DNA of 64,000 bases from Fulvivirga sp. M361 (GCF_007097395.1 NZ_VKDC01000032.1:1-64000), one strand, 5' to 3'; counted from the first letter of the stretch, positions 53,913 to 64,000 are shown. Program-made: numbers and translations. Notes: generated from the letters alone by a model not told the origin.

Positions 53913-55277
53913 ATGAGCTCAAGAAGAAAATTTGTCAAAAATGTGACACTCAGCGGTGCAGGGATATCGCTGGCCTCAAATCTCTCTTTAGGATCATCAT
54001 TGGGTTTGGAAAAAGACAAACTCAAGCTCGCATTTATTGGTGTGGGCCTTAGAGGAACAAATCATTTAAATAACGCCCTGCAACGAAAAGATATAGAAAT
54101 AACAGCGATCTGTGACGTTGACCCCGCGCGCAATGAAATTGCACTAAAGATGATAGGTGAGGCGGGGTTCAAAAAGCCCAAGGTATTTGGCAGCACTGAT
54201 TATGACTACCGTAACCTCTTAAATATCAGCGAAATTGATGCTGTTATTATCTCTACACCTTGGCTGTGGCATACCAAAATGGCAGTAGACTCAATGAAGG
54301 CTGGCAAATATACAGGGTTAGAAGTATCAGCCGCCAACACACTTGAAGAATGCTGGGATCTGGTGAATACTCATGAAGCGACAGGATCTCATTTAATGAT
54401 CCTTGAAAACGTCAACTATCGAAGGGACATTTTGGCTGTGCTCAATATGGTCAGGCAAAACGTGTTTGGTGAATTGCTTCATTTCACATGTGGTTACCAG
54501 CATGATTTAAGGCATGTAAAATTCAATGATGGCAAAACAGCATACGGCAAAGGTGCAGAATTCGGAGAAAAAGGGATTTCAGAATCGGTCTGGAGAACGC
54601 AACATTCGTTACTAAGAAATGCAGATGTATACCCTACACATGGTTTAGGTCCTGTCGCTACCATGGCGGACATTAACCGGGGAAATCGCTTTGTGTCCAT
54701 GACCTCGCACTCAACAAAAGCGTTAGGGCTACACAAATACATTGTAGAAACCGGAGGAGCAGATCACCCTAATGCCAAGTTGAAATTTAAGCAAGGTGAT
54801 GTGATAACATCCACAATAGAAACTTCCAATGGCGAAACAATAATAATCACCCATAATGTAAATACTCCTCATCCTTACTCATTAGGTTTCAAAGTGCAGG
54901 GCGTGCAGGGACTTACAGATTTCGACTACCACACCCAAAGAATCCATATTGAAGGAACTACCAAAGGGCATGGTTGGGAAAATATGGATTCCTGGTTCAA
55001 AAAATATGATCATCCTCTATGGAAAAAATATGGTGAGCATGCCACTGAATCAGGGCATGGAGGAATGGACTTTTTTGTACTCAATGCTTTTGTATCATCA
55101 GCTAAAGAGAATACAGCACCACCTATGGATGTGTATGACGCGGCCGCCTGGAGTGCTGTGACACCATTATCGGAGGCCTCAATTGAAAATAACGGAGAAC
55201 CTCAGGATTTTCCTGACTTCACCAGGGGTAGGTGGATAAAGCGCAAACCTTACAATTGGATGAAAGAATCCTACTAA
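53913..55277 (+). CDS. GH109-like Gfo/Idh/MocA oxidoreductase
   Basis: About 454 residues. The frame opens with TTG at 53868, but ATG 53913 starts a twin-arginine-type signal (SSRRKFVKN, then a hydrophobic run). A Rossmann domain ('KLAFIGVGLRGTNH', 'AICDVDP') and a C-terminal substrate domain with 'YPTHGLGPVATMADINRG' mark the GH109 branch. Its characterised members cleave alpha-N-acetylgalactosamine by an NAD-dependent mechanism. Other Bacteroidota members are dehydrogenases, so the activity stays provisional. It is the first gene of the SusCD operon (27 bases before SusC), periplasmic, and probably trims an imported amino-sugar-containing oligosaccharide. Confidence 0.85.
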   Translation: MSSRRKFVKNVTLSGAGISLASNLSLGSSLGLEKDKLKLAFIGVGLRGTNHLNNALQRKDIEITAICDVDPARNEIALKMIGEAGFKKPKVFGSTDYDYRNLLNISEIDAVIISTPWLWHTKMAVDSMKAGKYTGLEVSAANTLEECWDLVNTHEATGSHLMILENVNYRRDILAVLNMVRQNVFGELLHFTCGYQHDLRHVKFNDGKTAYGKGAEFGEKGISESVWRTQHSLLRNADVYPTHGLGPVATMADINRGNRFVSMTSHSTKALGLHKYIVETGGADHPNAKLKFKQGDVITSTIETSNGETIIITHNVNTPHPYSLGFKVQGVQGLTDFDYHTQRIHIEGTTKGHGWENMDSWFKKYDHPLWKKYGEHATESGHGGMDFFVLNAFVSSAKENTAPPMDVYDAAAWSAVTPLSEASIENNGEPQDFPDFTRGRWIKRKPYNWMKESY

Positions 55278-55304
55278 AAATCAAATAACTCTAAATCCTA
55301 TAAT

Positions 55305-58247
55305 ATGAAAAAAAGTATACCTATTCTATTATTCTTTGCGCTCGGTATTGTATTCAATATACGAGCACAGACTAAAACCGTTCAAGGGACTGTTTTGGAT
55401 GAAATGGGTGACCCTTTGCCGGGTGCGTCTGTGATTATCAAGGGAACATCCAAGGGAACATCGACTGACCTGAATGGAACATTTTCGTTAGAAGTCGATG
55501 AAAATGATGTTCTTATTATATCATTTATTGGGTATAGTAAGAAAGAGGTGGCTGTTTCCGGTCAAACCTCTTTAAGCATAACGTTCGATTTAGACGTTAG
55601 TACACTACAAGAAGTAGTAGTCGTTGCTTATGGCAAGCAAACCAAAGAAACGATAACTTCATCTATAGTAAGCGTAGAATCTGAAGAGCTAAAGGATATC
55701 ACCACTCCTGATGTAACTTCCATGTTACAAGGTAAAGTAGCCGGTGTGCAGATTGCCGCTTCCAGTGGTTCTCCCGGAGCTACGCCTAATATTTTAATTC
55801 GTGGTTTCGCATCCCTAAATGGCAATGTTACACCGCTGTGGGTTGTTGATGGGGTCATTCAGCATAGTGTGCCTATAGTCAACCCGAGTGATGTGGCATC
55901 CATTTCGGTTTTAAAAGATGCTTCGGCTACAGCTCTTTATGGATCCAGAGGTGCTAACGGAGTTGTTATTGTCACAACCAAGCGCGGAACACTGGGCGAA
56001 CCTGCCAGAGTAACTGTCAGTTCTAAACTGGCAATGAATACTTTTAATACAGGTGGTTTTGAAGTTATGGACTCACGGCAATTGTATGATTATCACACAG
56101 AGTTTGGGAATACGCAGCCATGGTTTACACAAGACTTATTGACACGTGATAATGACTGGATAGATGGTGGCACGCAGACAGGTGTAGTACAAGAGAGTAA
56201 TGTGTCTTTCACTACCGCCACGGAAGATCTTAATTTATACCTTAATGTAGGATATTACAATGAAGATGGAACAGTAAAAGGCAATGAACTAGACAGGTAT
56301 ACTTTTCGGACAAACCTTGACTACCAAATGAACGAACGTCTGAAAATCATGCCAAAATTGGCCTTCAGTTTTGATGACAGGGACAGGGTTGCGCAGGCAC
56401 CTTTGTATGAATTGTACCTGAACCTGCCATGGGATCTGCCATTTTCAGCTGATGGCACACCTGTTAATGCCAATGAGTCACAAGATTGGCTAGGTAGGGA
56501 TCAACGCAATTATTTCTTTGATCAGCAATGGAATTACTCATCCAGTAGCGCCTTTAACATGAGCGCCAATTTTGATTTTGAGTTTGAGATCTTGCCAAAT
56601 TTATTGTTTAGATCAATAAACAATTTCACGCTGCTGGAAGGAAAGTCTACAACATATACGGACCCTAGATCAAATGCCGGATTAGCTGATGGAGGCAACT
56701 TAAGTGAATTCGCTCAAAGCAGGTTCACAAGGCTAACCACACAGATGCTAAGCTATACTCATGATTTCGGTGTTCATTCTATTTCCGTTCTAGGTGGGTA
56801 TGAGTTTAATGATTACAGATATGAAGATTTTGGAGCCACAGGAAACGGGATTATTGCCGGTGGTGAAATTTTAAATATAGCCAGTGAAACGGGAGCAATT
56901 AGCGGTTTTAAAAATGATTATGCTTTACAATCTTTTTTCCTATCTGCCGACTATTCTTTGAGCAATCGATATTTTGCTAAGGCCTCTATCCGTAGAGATG
57001 GCGCATCCAACTTTGGGCTTGATAATCAATATGGAACCTTCTTCTCGATAGGCGCTGGGTGGAACATTCACAATGAGGATTTTTTCAATGTAGAACCGGT
57101 TGATCAATTGAAGCTTAGGGTGAGCTACGGTTCAGTAGGTAACAGGCCTTCGTCTCTTTATCCATATCAGGGTACTTATAGAGTTAATACCCAGTACATT
57201 GGGACCCCTGGAGCTATCTTAGATCAATTTGGCAATCCGGATCTGGGGTGGGAAAAATCTTATGAAACTAACATTGCTTTGGACACCAGGTTCATTGATA
57301 GAGTAAATCTCACTTTGGAGTATTATAATAAGAATACCTCTGATTTGCTATACTTCGTTAGCCTACCTGATGTAACGGGATTCAGAGGCTTTTGGGAAAA
57401 TGTAGGTGGTTTAAAGAATACCGGATTTGAAGCTGCAGTTTCAGGAGAGGTTGTTAAGAGTGAAAATTTCAACTGGACGCTTGGTTTCAACATCGGTGTA
57501 AATAGAAATGAAATAACAGAGCTATTTGATGATCAGACTGAAATACCTCAGGGCACTAAAATTTTTAAGGTGGGAGAAGATGCAAATGCCTGGTACATTA
57601 GAAAATGGTTAGGTGTTGATCCTGATAATGGTAATCCACTTTGGGAAGTGGTAGACCCTGTAAGTGGTGAGCGTACCGAAACAAGCAACTGGAATGACGC
57701 AACGCTTCAGGTAGTAGGTACCTCTACGCCAGATTTCGTTGGCGGGTTCAATACCAGCGTCAGTTATAAGGGCTTGTCGTTATCAGCTAATTTTGCCTTC
57801 TCTAAAGGTGGAACTATCTATAACGCATCCAGAGAATTATTTGACTCGGATGGCTTCTATTCTACATTTAATCAACAAGTGCTGGCCGATGGCTGGTCAA
57901 GGTGGAAGAATCCAGGTGATAATGCAACACATCCATTACCTATTGAAGGAGGTAACAATAATTCTAATAAGCGCTCTTCACGTTATTTAGAAGATGCTAG
58001 TTATCTAAGAATGACCAATGTAACACTGTCTTACACAGTTCCTGGGGACTTCATTAGCAGGTTAGGTTTGACGGGCCTGGAAGTATATGCAGCCGGTGAT
58101 AACTTACTGACATTTACTGATTATACCGGAGTTGATCCGGCCGTTCGTGGAAACACTGATGATGAGGATCAAGGATTTTCAGGGAGCCCACGCCTTACCT
58201 ATCCCATACCAAAACGTCTTGCATTTGGCGTAAACCTGTCATTTTAA
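55305..58247 (+). CDS. SusC-family TonB-dependent glycan receptor
   Basis: A 980-residue outer-membrane transporter: signal peptide (end FNIRAQ) and CarboxypepD_reg-like domain (about residues 22-105, 'VQGTVLDEMGDPLPGASV'). The plug follows with the SusC/RagA signature 'KDASATALYGSRGANGVV', then a barrel ending 'RLAFGVNLSF'. It pairs with the SusD gene 21 bases downstream to import oligosaccharide. The upstream GH109-like gene and the downstream accessory lipoproteins define the locus. Ligand cannot be read from sequence. Confidence 0.95.
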   Translation: MKKSIPILLFFALGIVFNIRAQTKTVQGTVLDEMGDPLPGASVIIKGTSKGTSTDLNGTFSLEVDENDVLIISFIGYSKKEVAVSGQTSLSITFDLDVSTLQEVVVVAYGKQTKETITSSIVSVESEELKDITTPDVTSMLQGKVAGVQIAASSGSPGATPNILIRGFASLNGNVTPLWVVDGVIQHSVPIVNPSDVASISVLKDASATALYGSRGANGVVIVTTKRGTLGEPARVTVSSKLAMNTFNTGGFEVMDSRQLYDYHTEFGNTQPWFTQDLLTRDNDWIDGGTQTGVVQESNVSFTTATEDLNLYLNVGYYNEDGTVKGNELDRYTFRTNLDYQMNERLKIMPKLAFSFDDRDRVAQAPLYELYLNLPWDLPFSADGTPVNANESQDWLGRDQRNYFFDQQWNYSSSSAFNMSANFDFEFEILPNLLFRSINNFTLLEGKSTTYTDPRSNAGLADGGNLSEFAQSRFTRLTTQMLSYTHDFGVHSISVLGGYEFNDYRYEDFGATGNGIIAGGEILNIASETGAISGFKNDYALQSFFLSADYSLSNRYFAKASIRRDGASNFGLDNQYGTFFSIGAGWNIHNEDFFNVEPVDQLKLRVSYGSVGNRPSSLYPYQGTYRVNTQYIGTPGAILDQFGNPDLGWEKSYETNIALDTRFIDRVNLTLEYYNKNTSDLLYFVSLPDVTGFRGFWENVGGLKNTGFEAAVSGEVVKSENFNWTLGFNIGVNRNEITELFDDQTEIPQGTKIFKVGEDANAWYIRKWLGVDPDNGNPLWEVVDPVSGERTETSNWNDATLQVVGTSTPDFVGGFNTSVSYKGLSLSANFAFSKGGTIYNASRELFDSDGFYSTFNQQVLADGWSRWKNPGDNATHPLPIEGGNNNSNKRSSRYLEDASYLRMTNVTLSYTVPGDFISRLGLTGLEVYAAGDNLLTFTDYTGVDPAVRGNTDDEDQGFSGSPRLTYPIPKRLAFGVNLSF

Positions 58248-58267
58248 TACTATTTAACGGAAGTAAC

Positions 58268-59923
58268 ATGAAAAAAATAATATTAATATTATCGGTAGTT
58301 GCACTTGCATTGTGCTCGTGTGAGCTAGAGAAAAATCCGTATGATCAGATAGCGGTTGATGATTTATTTTCCGATCCGGGATCTATTGAAACCGCAACTG
58401 TAGGTAACTATGCTTTATTGAAAGGGGATGTAGGTTATGACGGCTGGGTAGATGATCTACACAGAATCTCGGAATATGCCGGGGACAACGTTACACTTAG
58501 TGGTGGTACCACTGACCATTTATTCTTTTTATATAACTATCAATCCATAACAACCAATTCCAGGGTAGAACGGTTTTGGCGTAATTCCTACAAAATAACT
58601 GTAGGCTGTAACATTATGATTGAAAGAATTATCGAGGGAGAATCAGTAGATACAGATCAGTTGTTAGGAGAAAATTACTACCTGAGAGCCTTGGTGTACT
58701 TCCAGATGGGTAATGTTTTTGGGCGACCTTACAATCAAGGTACTGACAACCTATCTATACCTTTAAAATTAACTTCATCTACGGATGACAGGCCAGATAG
58801 AAATACCATAGCGCAGGTTTATGAGCAGGTAATAAATGACTTAATAAAGGCTGAATCTTTGATGACCATTAATAAAGGGGCATCTTTTGCCTCAAAAGAG
58901 GCGGCACAAGCTTTATTGTCCAGAGTATATCTCTACATGGAAGACAATGTTAAAGCTGAAGAATATGCCAATAAGGTCATTGAATCAGGTGAGTATGCTT
59001 TGTTGCCTACATCGCAATTCTCGGAAATGAATAAGCTGACCCCCACCCAAAATTCTGAAGCTATTTTTGCCGTAACCTTAAGCAGTGCTTCTGATCTGTT
59101 AGAACCTTTTGCTGACTGGTTCACCATTGGATCATTCTACGCTACCGTTCAGGGCGCAGGTTGGGGCGAGATGTATGCCTCAAGAACTTACCTGGACCTG
59201 GTAGATAAGAATCCTGGGGACGCAAGAAGATCATTTATAGATCCACAATACTTAACTGATGATGCTGGCGAGAAAATACCGGCTGTTTACTGGGTTGATG
59301 ACACATATACTTATCAATTCAGGCAGACTACGGAAAGTGGTGGAACTACTACGTTTGAAGATGATGGTAACACCTACACGGTAGAATCTGAGGAGGTAGA
59401 TGGAAAAACCGTATATTTTTTTAATGGACCTGATGGTCGACAGGATGTTATCAACGATTTTGACATGGAAAAACGTAACGGACATCCAAAATTCTTCATC
59501 TTGAAAGCGTCATTACAAGAAGATGATATACACATGTGGTCACCTACCGTATCACGTCTTGCTGAAATGTATTTAAATAAGGCAGAATCCCTGGCTAAAA
59601 GATCAAGCGACCAATTAGCACTTGACAATATAAACATTCTACGAGTTCGTGCCGGTATACCGGAATATACATTAGCGGACGTTCCGGCTGGAAAAACAGT
59701 ATTGGATCTGGTTCTCGAAGAACGCAGGTTAGAACTAGCTTACGAGGGTCACAGAAGATATGATATTTACAGGAATGGGCGTACCTTGGATAGAAGATAT
59801 CCAGGTCGACACTTAAGTGGAGCCAATGCTTTTCTAGAGTTATCATCAACACACCCAAGGGTAGTCGAATTTATACCTGAACAACAAATTATTCTACAAC
59901 CCTCTTTAAAACAGAATGATTAA
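58268..59923 (+). CDS. SusD-family surface glycan-binding lipoprotein
   Basis: A 551-residue lipoprotein with lipobox LCSC and 'ELEKNPYDQIA'. It has the SusD/RagB N-terminal segment, the helical TPR-like repeats around 'YYLRALVYFQMGNVFGRP', and the conserved C-terminal part 'LNILRVRAGIPEY', 'LVLEERRLELAYEGHRRYD' and an ending 'IPEQQIILQPSL'. It caps the SusC barrel and captures the glycan at the surface. It is intact, in contrast to the decayed SusD at 40.7-41.2 kb. Confidence 0.95.
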   Translation: MKKIILILSVVALALCSCELEKNPYDQIAVDDLFSDPGSIETATVGNYALLKGDVGYDGWVDDLHRISEYAGDNVTLSGGTTDHLFFLYNYQSITTNSRVERFWRNSYKITVGCNIMIERIIEGESVDTDQLLGENYYLRALVYFQMGNVFGRPYNQGTDNLSIPLKLTSSTDDRPDRNTIAQVYEQVINDLIKAESLMTINKGASFASKEAAQALLSRVYLYMEDNVKAEEYANKVIESGEYALLPTSQFSEMNKLTPTQNSEAIFAVTLSSASDLLEPFADWFTIGSFYATVQGAGWGEMYASRTYLDLVDKNPGDARRSFIDPQYLTDDAGEKIPAVYWVDDTYTYQFRQTTESGGTTTFEDDGNTYTVESEEVDGKTVYFFNGPDGRQDVINDFDMEKRNGHPKFFILKASLQEDDIHMWSPTVSRLAEMYLNKAESLAKRSSDQLALDNINILRVRAGIPEYTLADVPAGKTVLDLVLEERRLELAYEGHRRYDIYRNGRTLDRRYPGRHLSGANAFLELSSTHPRVVEFIPEQQIILQPSLKQND

Positions 59924-59985
59924 AGCAAAGAGGTTTCAAGTGAGATAGAATTATATAATCTCTATTTTCTTTTCAAATTCTTCAA

Positions 59986-62900
59986 ATGTTCAATATGAGG
60001 CAAGCTACCTTTTGCACTATTATAGTTGGATTAATAGGTTTATCATTTTCATGTAAGAAGTCTGCGCAAGAAATTCCGGCCACGAAACTGTTTACAACAA
60101 TTCCTGCCGATGTTTCAGGAATTACGTTTCAAAATCGTGTTTTGGAATCGGAAAAACTGCATTACTACAAATACCAATACATCTACATAGGAGGTGGAGT
60201 AGCTGCAGCAGACTTTAATAATGATGGACTTGATGATCTGTTTTTTACTTCGAATATCTATGAGAACAAGTTGTTTCTCAATAAAGGTGATCTGCAATTT
60301 GAGGACATTACAAAGGATGCTGGTATCATAAAACGCCCTGGTTTTGATGCCGGAGTATCTGTAGTTGACGTAAACAATGATAGCTACCTAGATATTTATA
60401 TCAACAGAGCAGGGTGGTATACCGGAGACGAAAAGCTTGCCAATATGCTGTATATCAACAATGGTGACCTTACCTTCACTGAACAAGCTCAAAGCCATGG
60501 GCTTGCCGACCCCAACCGATCAGTAGCCTCAACTTTTTTTGACTATGACAATGATGGGGACTTGGATGTTTACATTGCAAACACTCCGGCACAGTTTGAC
60601 CTGTCCGGTGAAATACTGAATTTAAATAAGGTACAGGAAAGTAAAGAGACCCCGTTATATAAAGGCAGTGACAAACTGTATAACAATGATGGAAAGGGGT
60701 ACTTCACCGATGTATCTCAACAGGCGGGAATATTGCCTGATCTTGGCTTTGGCCTTAACCCGCAGGCAGGCGATCTCAACCATGACGGCTGGCTTGACAT
60801 CTACGTATCTAATGACTTTATAGGTCCGGATTTTGCCTATATAAATAATGGGGACGGCACGTTCTCTGAAAAAAGAAACGACCTCTTTAAGCATATATCA
60901 CACTATAGCATGGGCAGTGATATTGCCGACCTTAATAATGATGGCCTCTCTGATCTTATGGTTTTGGATATGAGCCCTGAGGATTACATCCGTTCGAAAA
61001 CCACCATGTCCATGATGTCAATTTCAAGGTTCAATGATATGGTGAAAAATGACCACCATTATCAATACATGCACAATACCTTCCAATTAAACAATGGAAA
61101 TGGCACTTTCAGCGAAATAGCTAATATGTCAGGTGTGGATAAGACAGACTGGAGCTGGTCAGTACTTCTTGCGGATTTTGATATGGATGGATCAAATGAT
61201 ATGTACGTTACCAACGGGGTTTACAGAGATGTTGTTGACCGTGATGTGAATAATGAGATCAACAGCATAATCCATAAAAACAGGCACAACTTACAAGAAA
61301 AAGACTTCTATGACTTTACGCAAAAATTACCTCAGCAGAAGTTGGTCAACTACTTTTTTGGCAATAACGGTAACTTAACATTTGAAAATAAAACAGCCGA
61401 TTGGGCTGATGAAAGACCAACCTTTTCAAATGGTGCCATATATGCGGACCTGGACAATGACGGGGATCTTGATATTGTTACCAATAACCTCAATGAAAAT
61501 GCAACACTATTACAAAATAATAGCAGAGAACTCACTGCTAACAAGTTTATACAACTAACTTTTAAAGGCCCTGACAAGAATAAATATGGTGTTGGTGCTT
61601 TAGCTAAAATACGGCTTGAAGACGGTCAGCTTTTGACCCGCCAGTTGATCAATGCAAGGGGCTACTTGTCTTCAATGTCTAACAAATTACATTTCGGACT
61701 TGGCGAAAATGCGTCCGTCTCTACTATACAAATAACATGGCCGGACGGGCGACAACAAATCATTAAAAAACCAGAAATAAATCAGGCTATAAAAGTCAAT
61801 TACAACGACAGTGCTTTTGAAATCTCAAATGAGGAAAATATAGAAGTTTCAAAACCATTCAAAGAAGTTCCATTAGAAGTCAAACATACCGACCCATTTT
61901 TCAATGACTACGACAAGCAACTATTATTGCCTCATAAACTATCACAAACCGGGCCGGCCTTGGCAAAGGCAGACTTAGATAATGACGGTTACGATGATGT
62001 TTTTATAGGTGGCGCTCATAATCAATCAGCACAACTACTTATGGGCACCGCAGATGGCAGCTACACTCCCCTAGTAGTTCAGAGCTTTATTGAAGACAGT
62101 GCTTTTGAAGATGTTAGTGCTTGTTTTTTTGATGCGGATAATGACGGTGATAAGGATCTGTATGTGGTAAGTGGAAGCTATGAGTTTGAAGAGAATTCAT
62201 CATTGCTGCAAGACCGCCTTTACATTAACACCGGCAAGTCAAATTTTGTACGGTCTAAAGCAAGCATACCTGCTATTAATACTGCCGGTTCTGTAGTAAA
62301 AGCTGCGGACTACGACCATGACGGTGATGTAGACCTTTTCATAGGTGGCCGTGTGATTCCCGGAAAATACCCGTATGCGCCAGAAAGTCATCTACTGGTA
62401 AATACAGGAGGTAAATTCTCCGATAAAACAGACCAGCTAGCTCCAAATCTCAAAACAGTAGGAATGGTAACAAGCGCTCAATGGAGTGACATCGATCAGG
62501 ATGCTGATTTAGACCTGATCCTTACCGGAGAATGGATGGGAATTGAAGTTTTTATCAACAACAACAACTCACTGTCAAAAGATGAAATCTACAACGACCT
62601 TTCAGTAACTACCGGGTGGTGGAATAAGCTATTAGTTACTGACATTGATGAAGATGGCGATCAGGATATAATAGCTGGAAATTTAGGTCTGAACTATAAA
62701 TTCAAGGCATCGAAAGAGAAGCCCTTTCATGTGTATACCAATGACTTTGATAATAACGGAACAGAGGATATCGTATTGGCAAAATATTACAACTCGAAGG
62801 AAGTACCAGTGAGGGGAAAGAGTTGTACAGCACAGCAGATGCCCTACTTGCAAGAGCGAATAAAAACCTATGGTGACTTTGCCAACAGTAATGTAGAACA

Positions 62901-63321
62901 AATTTTAGGAGAGGGTTATCAGTCTGCCATACACTATCAAGTTATAGAGTTCCGATCAGGTATATTTCTGAATGAGAACAATCAATTTAGATTCATCCCC
63001 TTTCCTTTAGAGGCACAAATTTCACCTATCAATACTATCTTGTTTAAAGATTTTGATGGTGATCAAATTAAAGACTTGCTCATGGCCGGTAACAATCACC
63101 ATGCAGAGGTAGAAACAACTCGGGCCGATGCTGGTATTGGTATTTTTCTTAAAGGGCTTTCTAATGGAAAATTCGGACATAAAAAAAATAGTGAAACAGG
63201 ATTTTATGCCGATAAGGACGTACGAAACATGCTTTTATTAAGATCTCCCGAAACTCAACGGGTGATCATAGCCAACAATAACAGTAAACTCCAACTCTAT
63301 TCGATAATAAATAGAAACTAA
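59986..63321 (+). CDS. FG-GAP/ASPIC-UnbV surface lipoprotein
   Basis: A 1111-residue lipoprotein; lipobox LSFSC follows MFNMRQATFCTI (an alternative start is ATG 59995). Two blocks of FG-GAP/VCBS propeller repeats ('DFNNDGLDDLFFTSN', 'DYDNDGDLDVYIAN', later 'ADLDNDGYDDVFIGG') surround an ASPIC/UnbV domain (about residues 520-590, 'NKYGVGALAKIRL' to 'ITWPDGRQQIIKKP'). The DxDxDG loops should bind calcium. Such proteins are common in SusCD operons of Cytophagales and are thought to bind ligand or cell-surface partners; no enzymatic site is recognised. It is 62 bases after SusD and 1 base before the next gene. Confidence 0.9.
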   Translation: MFNMRQATFCTIIVGLIGLSFSCKKSAQEIPATKLFTTIPADVSGITFQNRVLESEKLHYYKYQYIYIGGGVAAADFNNDGLDDLFFTSNIYENKLFLNKGDLQFEDITKDAGIIKRPGFDAGVSVVDVNNDSYLDIYINRAGWYTGDEKLANMLYINNGDLTFTEQAQSHGLADPNRSVASTFFDYDNDGDLDVYIANTPAQFDLSGEILNLNKVQESKETPLYKGSDKLYNNDGKGYFTDVSQQAGILPDLGFGLNPQAGDLNHDGWLDIYVSNDFIGPDFAYINNGDGTFSEKRNDLFKHISHYSMGSDIADLNNDGLSDLMVLDMSPEDYIRSKTTMSMMSISRFNDMVKNDHHYQYMHNTFQLNNGNGTFSEIANMSGVDKTDWSWSVLLADFDMDGSNDMYVTNGVYRDVVDRDVNNEINSIIHKNRHNLQEKDFYDFTQKLPQQKLVNYFFGNNGNLTFENKTADWADERPTFSNGAIYADLDNDGDLDIVTNNLNENATLLQNNSRELTANKFIQLTFKGPDKNKYGVGALAKIRLEDGQLLTRQLINARGYLSSMSNKLHFGLGENASVSTIQITWPDGRQQIIKKPEINQAIKVNYNDSAFEISNEENIEVSKPFKEVPLEVKHTDPFFNDYDKQLLLPHKLSQTGPALAKADLDNDGYDDVFIGGAHNQSAQLLMGTADGSYTPLVVQSFIEDSAFEDVSACFFDADNDGDKDLYVVSGSYEFEENSSLLQDRLYINTGKSNFVRSKASIPAINTAGSVVKAADYDHDGDVDLFIGGRVIPGKYPYAPESHLLVNTGGKFSDKTDQLAPNLKTVGMVTSAQWSDIDQDADLDLILTGEWMGIEVFINNNNSLSKDEIYNDLSVTTGWWNKLLVTDIDEDGDQDIIAGNLGLNYKFKASKEKPFHVYTNDFDNNGTEDIVLAKYYNSKEVPVRGKSCTAQQMPYLQERIKTYGDFANSNVEQILGEGYQSAIHYQVIEFRSGIFLNENNQFRFIPFPLEAQISPINTILFKDFDGDQIKDLLMAGNNHHAEVETTRADAGIGIFLKGLSNGKFGHKKNSETGFYADKDVRNMLLLRSPETQRVIIANNNSKLQLYSIINRN

Positions 63322-63322
63322 C

Positions 63323-64000
63323 ATGAAGATATATCACCAACCCTTACTCAATAGTCTCTTTTTAACAGTATTTCTACTTATGGCCGCTTGCCAGCAAGAC
63401 GACCCAAAACAAGCTGAAGAAGTGGGAAAACTAGATCTGCCAATAACTATTTCCCCGGGGGGAAACAGTTGGATAGTCAATAACGTGGATAATGATCCTA
63501 ACTTAATTTTTGATACGGGCATCCATAATTGGACGTCATTGCATGATGTCATTCGTACCTATTTTCACCTGAAATCAACAGGCGACCTTCATGTTGGGTT
63601 AAGTATTAAATCAGCGGAAGCCCCATCTACTATTAGTGTAACCATTGGAGAGGCATCCAAAGAAATCACCATTCAAAATACGGAATATCAAGTCATTGAT
63701 GTTGGTGTATTTGAAATAACGAACTCGGGTTACAATGCTATTGATATCCAAGGACTTCAGAAAAATGGCACCTTCATAGCTGATGTCAATGGTATTCTTG
63801 TGGGGGGACCGGCCACGGTAGGCGGGGTGGCTTTTGTGCCTGATGACTTTAGCTTTCACTTTGGAAGAAGAGGACCCTCCGTCCATTTGAGCTATAAAAT
63901 GCCTGAAAATAAGGATGCCTTGTACTTTTACAATGAAGTAACCGTACCTGTGGGTGAAGATGTTATAGGGTCATATTACATGGCCAATGGTTTTGGCGAA
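63323..64000 (+). CDS. DUF5077-DUF3472 lipoprotein (cut by the window edge)
   Basis: ATG at 63323 opens a frame that is still open at the last base, giving 226 visible residues. Lipobox MAAC follows a short hydrophobic leader. Residues about 40-150 look like DUF5077 ('LPITISPGGNSWIVNN'). After about 152 the DUF3472 signature begins: 'VPDDFSFHFGRRGPSVHLSY', then 'EVTVPVGEDVIGSYYM'. The two domains occur together in Bacteroidota glycan loci; their role is unknown but carbohydrate binding is likely. It starts one base after the stop of the FG-GAP gene, so it belongs to the same operon. Confidence 0.85.
   Translation, partial: MKIYHQPLLNSLFLTVFLLMAACQQDDPKQAEEVGKLDLPITISPGGNSWIVNNVDNDPNLIFDTGIHNWTSLHDVIRTYFHLKSTGDLHVGLSIKSAEAPSTISVTIGEASKEITIQNTEYQVIDVGVFEITNSGYNAIDIQGLQKNGTFIADVNGILVGGPATVGGVAFVPDDFSFHFGRRGPSVHLSYKMPENKDALYFYNEVTVPVGEDVIGSYYMANGFGE

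Overview
The window looks like chromosomal DNA of a marine- or soil-type Bacteroidota, most likely Cytophagales (Fulvivirga/Flammeovirgaceae-like). The evidence is two SusC/TonB receptor loci with a SusD partner, two hybrid one-protein two-component regulators (HTCS), a type IX secretion (T9SS) sorting tail, and a TTTG/TANNTTTG-type promoter. Lipoproteins with Sec/SPII signals are frequent and Shine-Dalgarno sequences are weak. Placement below phylum is inference.

Layout. 0.7-5 kb: pyruvate carboxylase and a small c-type cytochrome. 5.3-13 kb: a TonB-dependent receptor, two paralogous surface lipoproteins and a secreted purple-acid-type phosphatase, which looks like a phosphoester or phosphate scavenging set. 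13.1-20 kb: a secreted GH2 glycosidase divergent from an HTCS regulator. The DNA in front of the HTCS and in front of the TonB receptor shares an ordered motif module, suggesting common control. 20-26 kb: a DUF6438 protein and a 1775-residue T9SS-exported leishmanolysin-like metallopeptidase. 26.5-29 kb: flotillin-like FloA, a remnant of a LolA-like gene, and a secreted esterase. 29.2-34.8 kb: a tightly coupled operon TetR - outer-membrane barrel - ABC ATPase - two permeases - LolA-like protein. 35-39.8 kb: an esterase with a disrupted N-terminus, a giant AsmA-like protein and a small membrane protein.

39.8-49.6 kb is an accessory, decaying region. It holds remnants of an F5/8-type C domain, a SusD and a GH31 glycosidase, i.e. 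the ruins of a polysaccharide utilisation locus. A repeat family occurs in four copies. A two-gene cassette (TPR-LuxR-type regulator plus BNR-repeat secreted protein) is flanked by two copies of a second hairpin repeat. There is also a possible LytTR remnant, a membrane AraC regulator with a frameshifted tail and a frameshifted SGNH lipoprotein.

49.6-64 kb is an intact-looking utilisation locus: HTCS regulator (minus strand) divergent from GH109-like oxidoreductase/glycosidase, SusC, SusD, an FG-GAP/ASPIC-UnbV lipoprotein and a DUF5077-DUF3472 lipoprotein that runs off the right edge. The HTCS probably senses a glycan fragment and switches on the SusCD operon. No rRNA, tRNA, CRISPR array or intact insertion sequence was seen.
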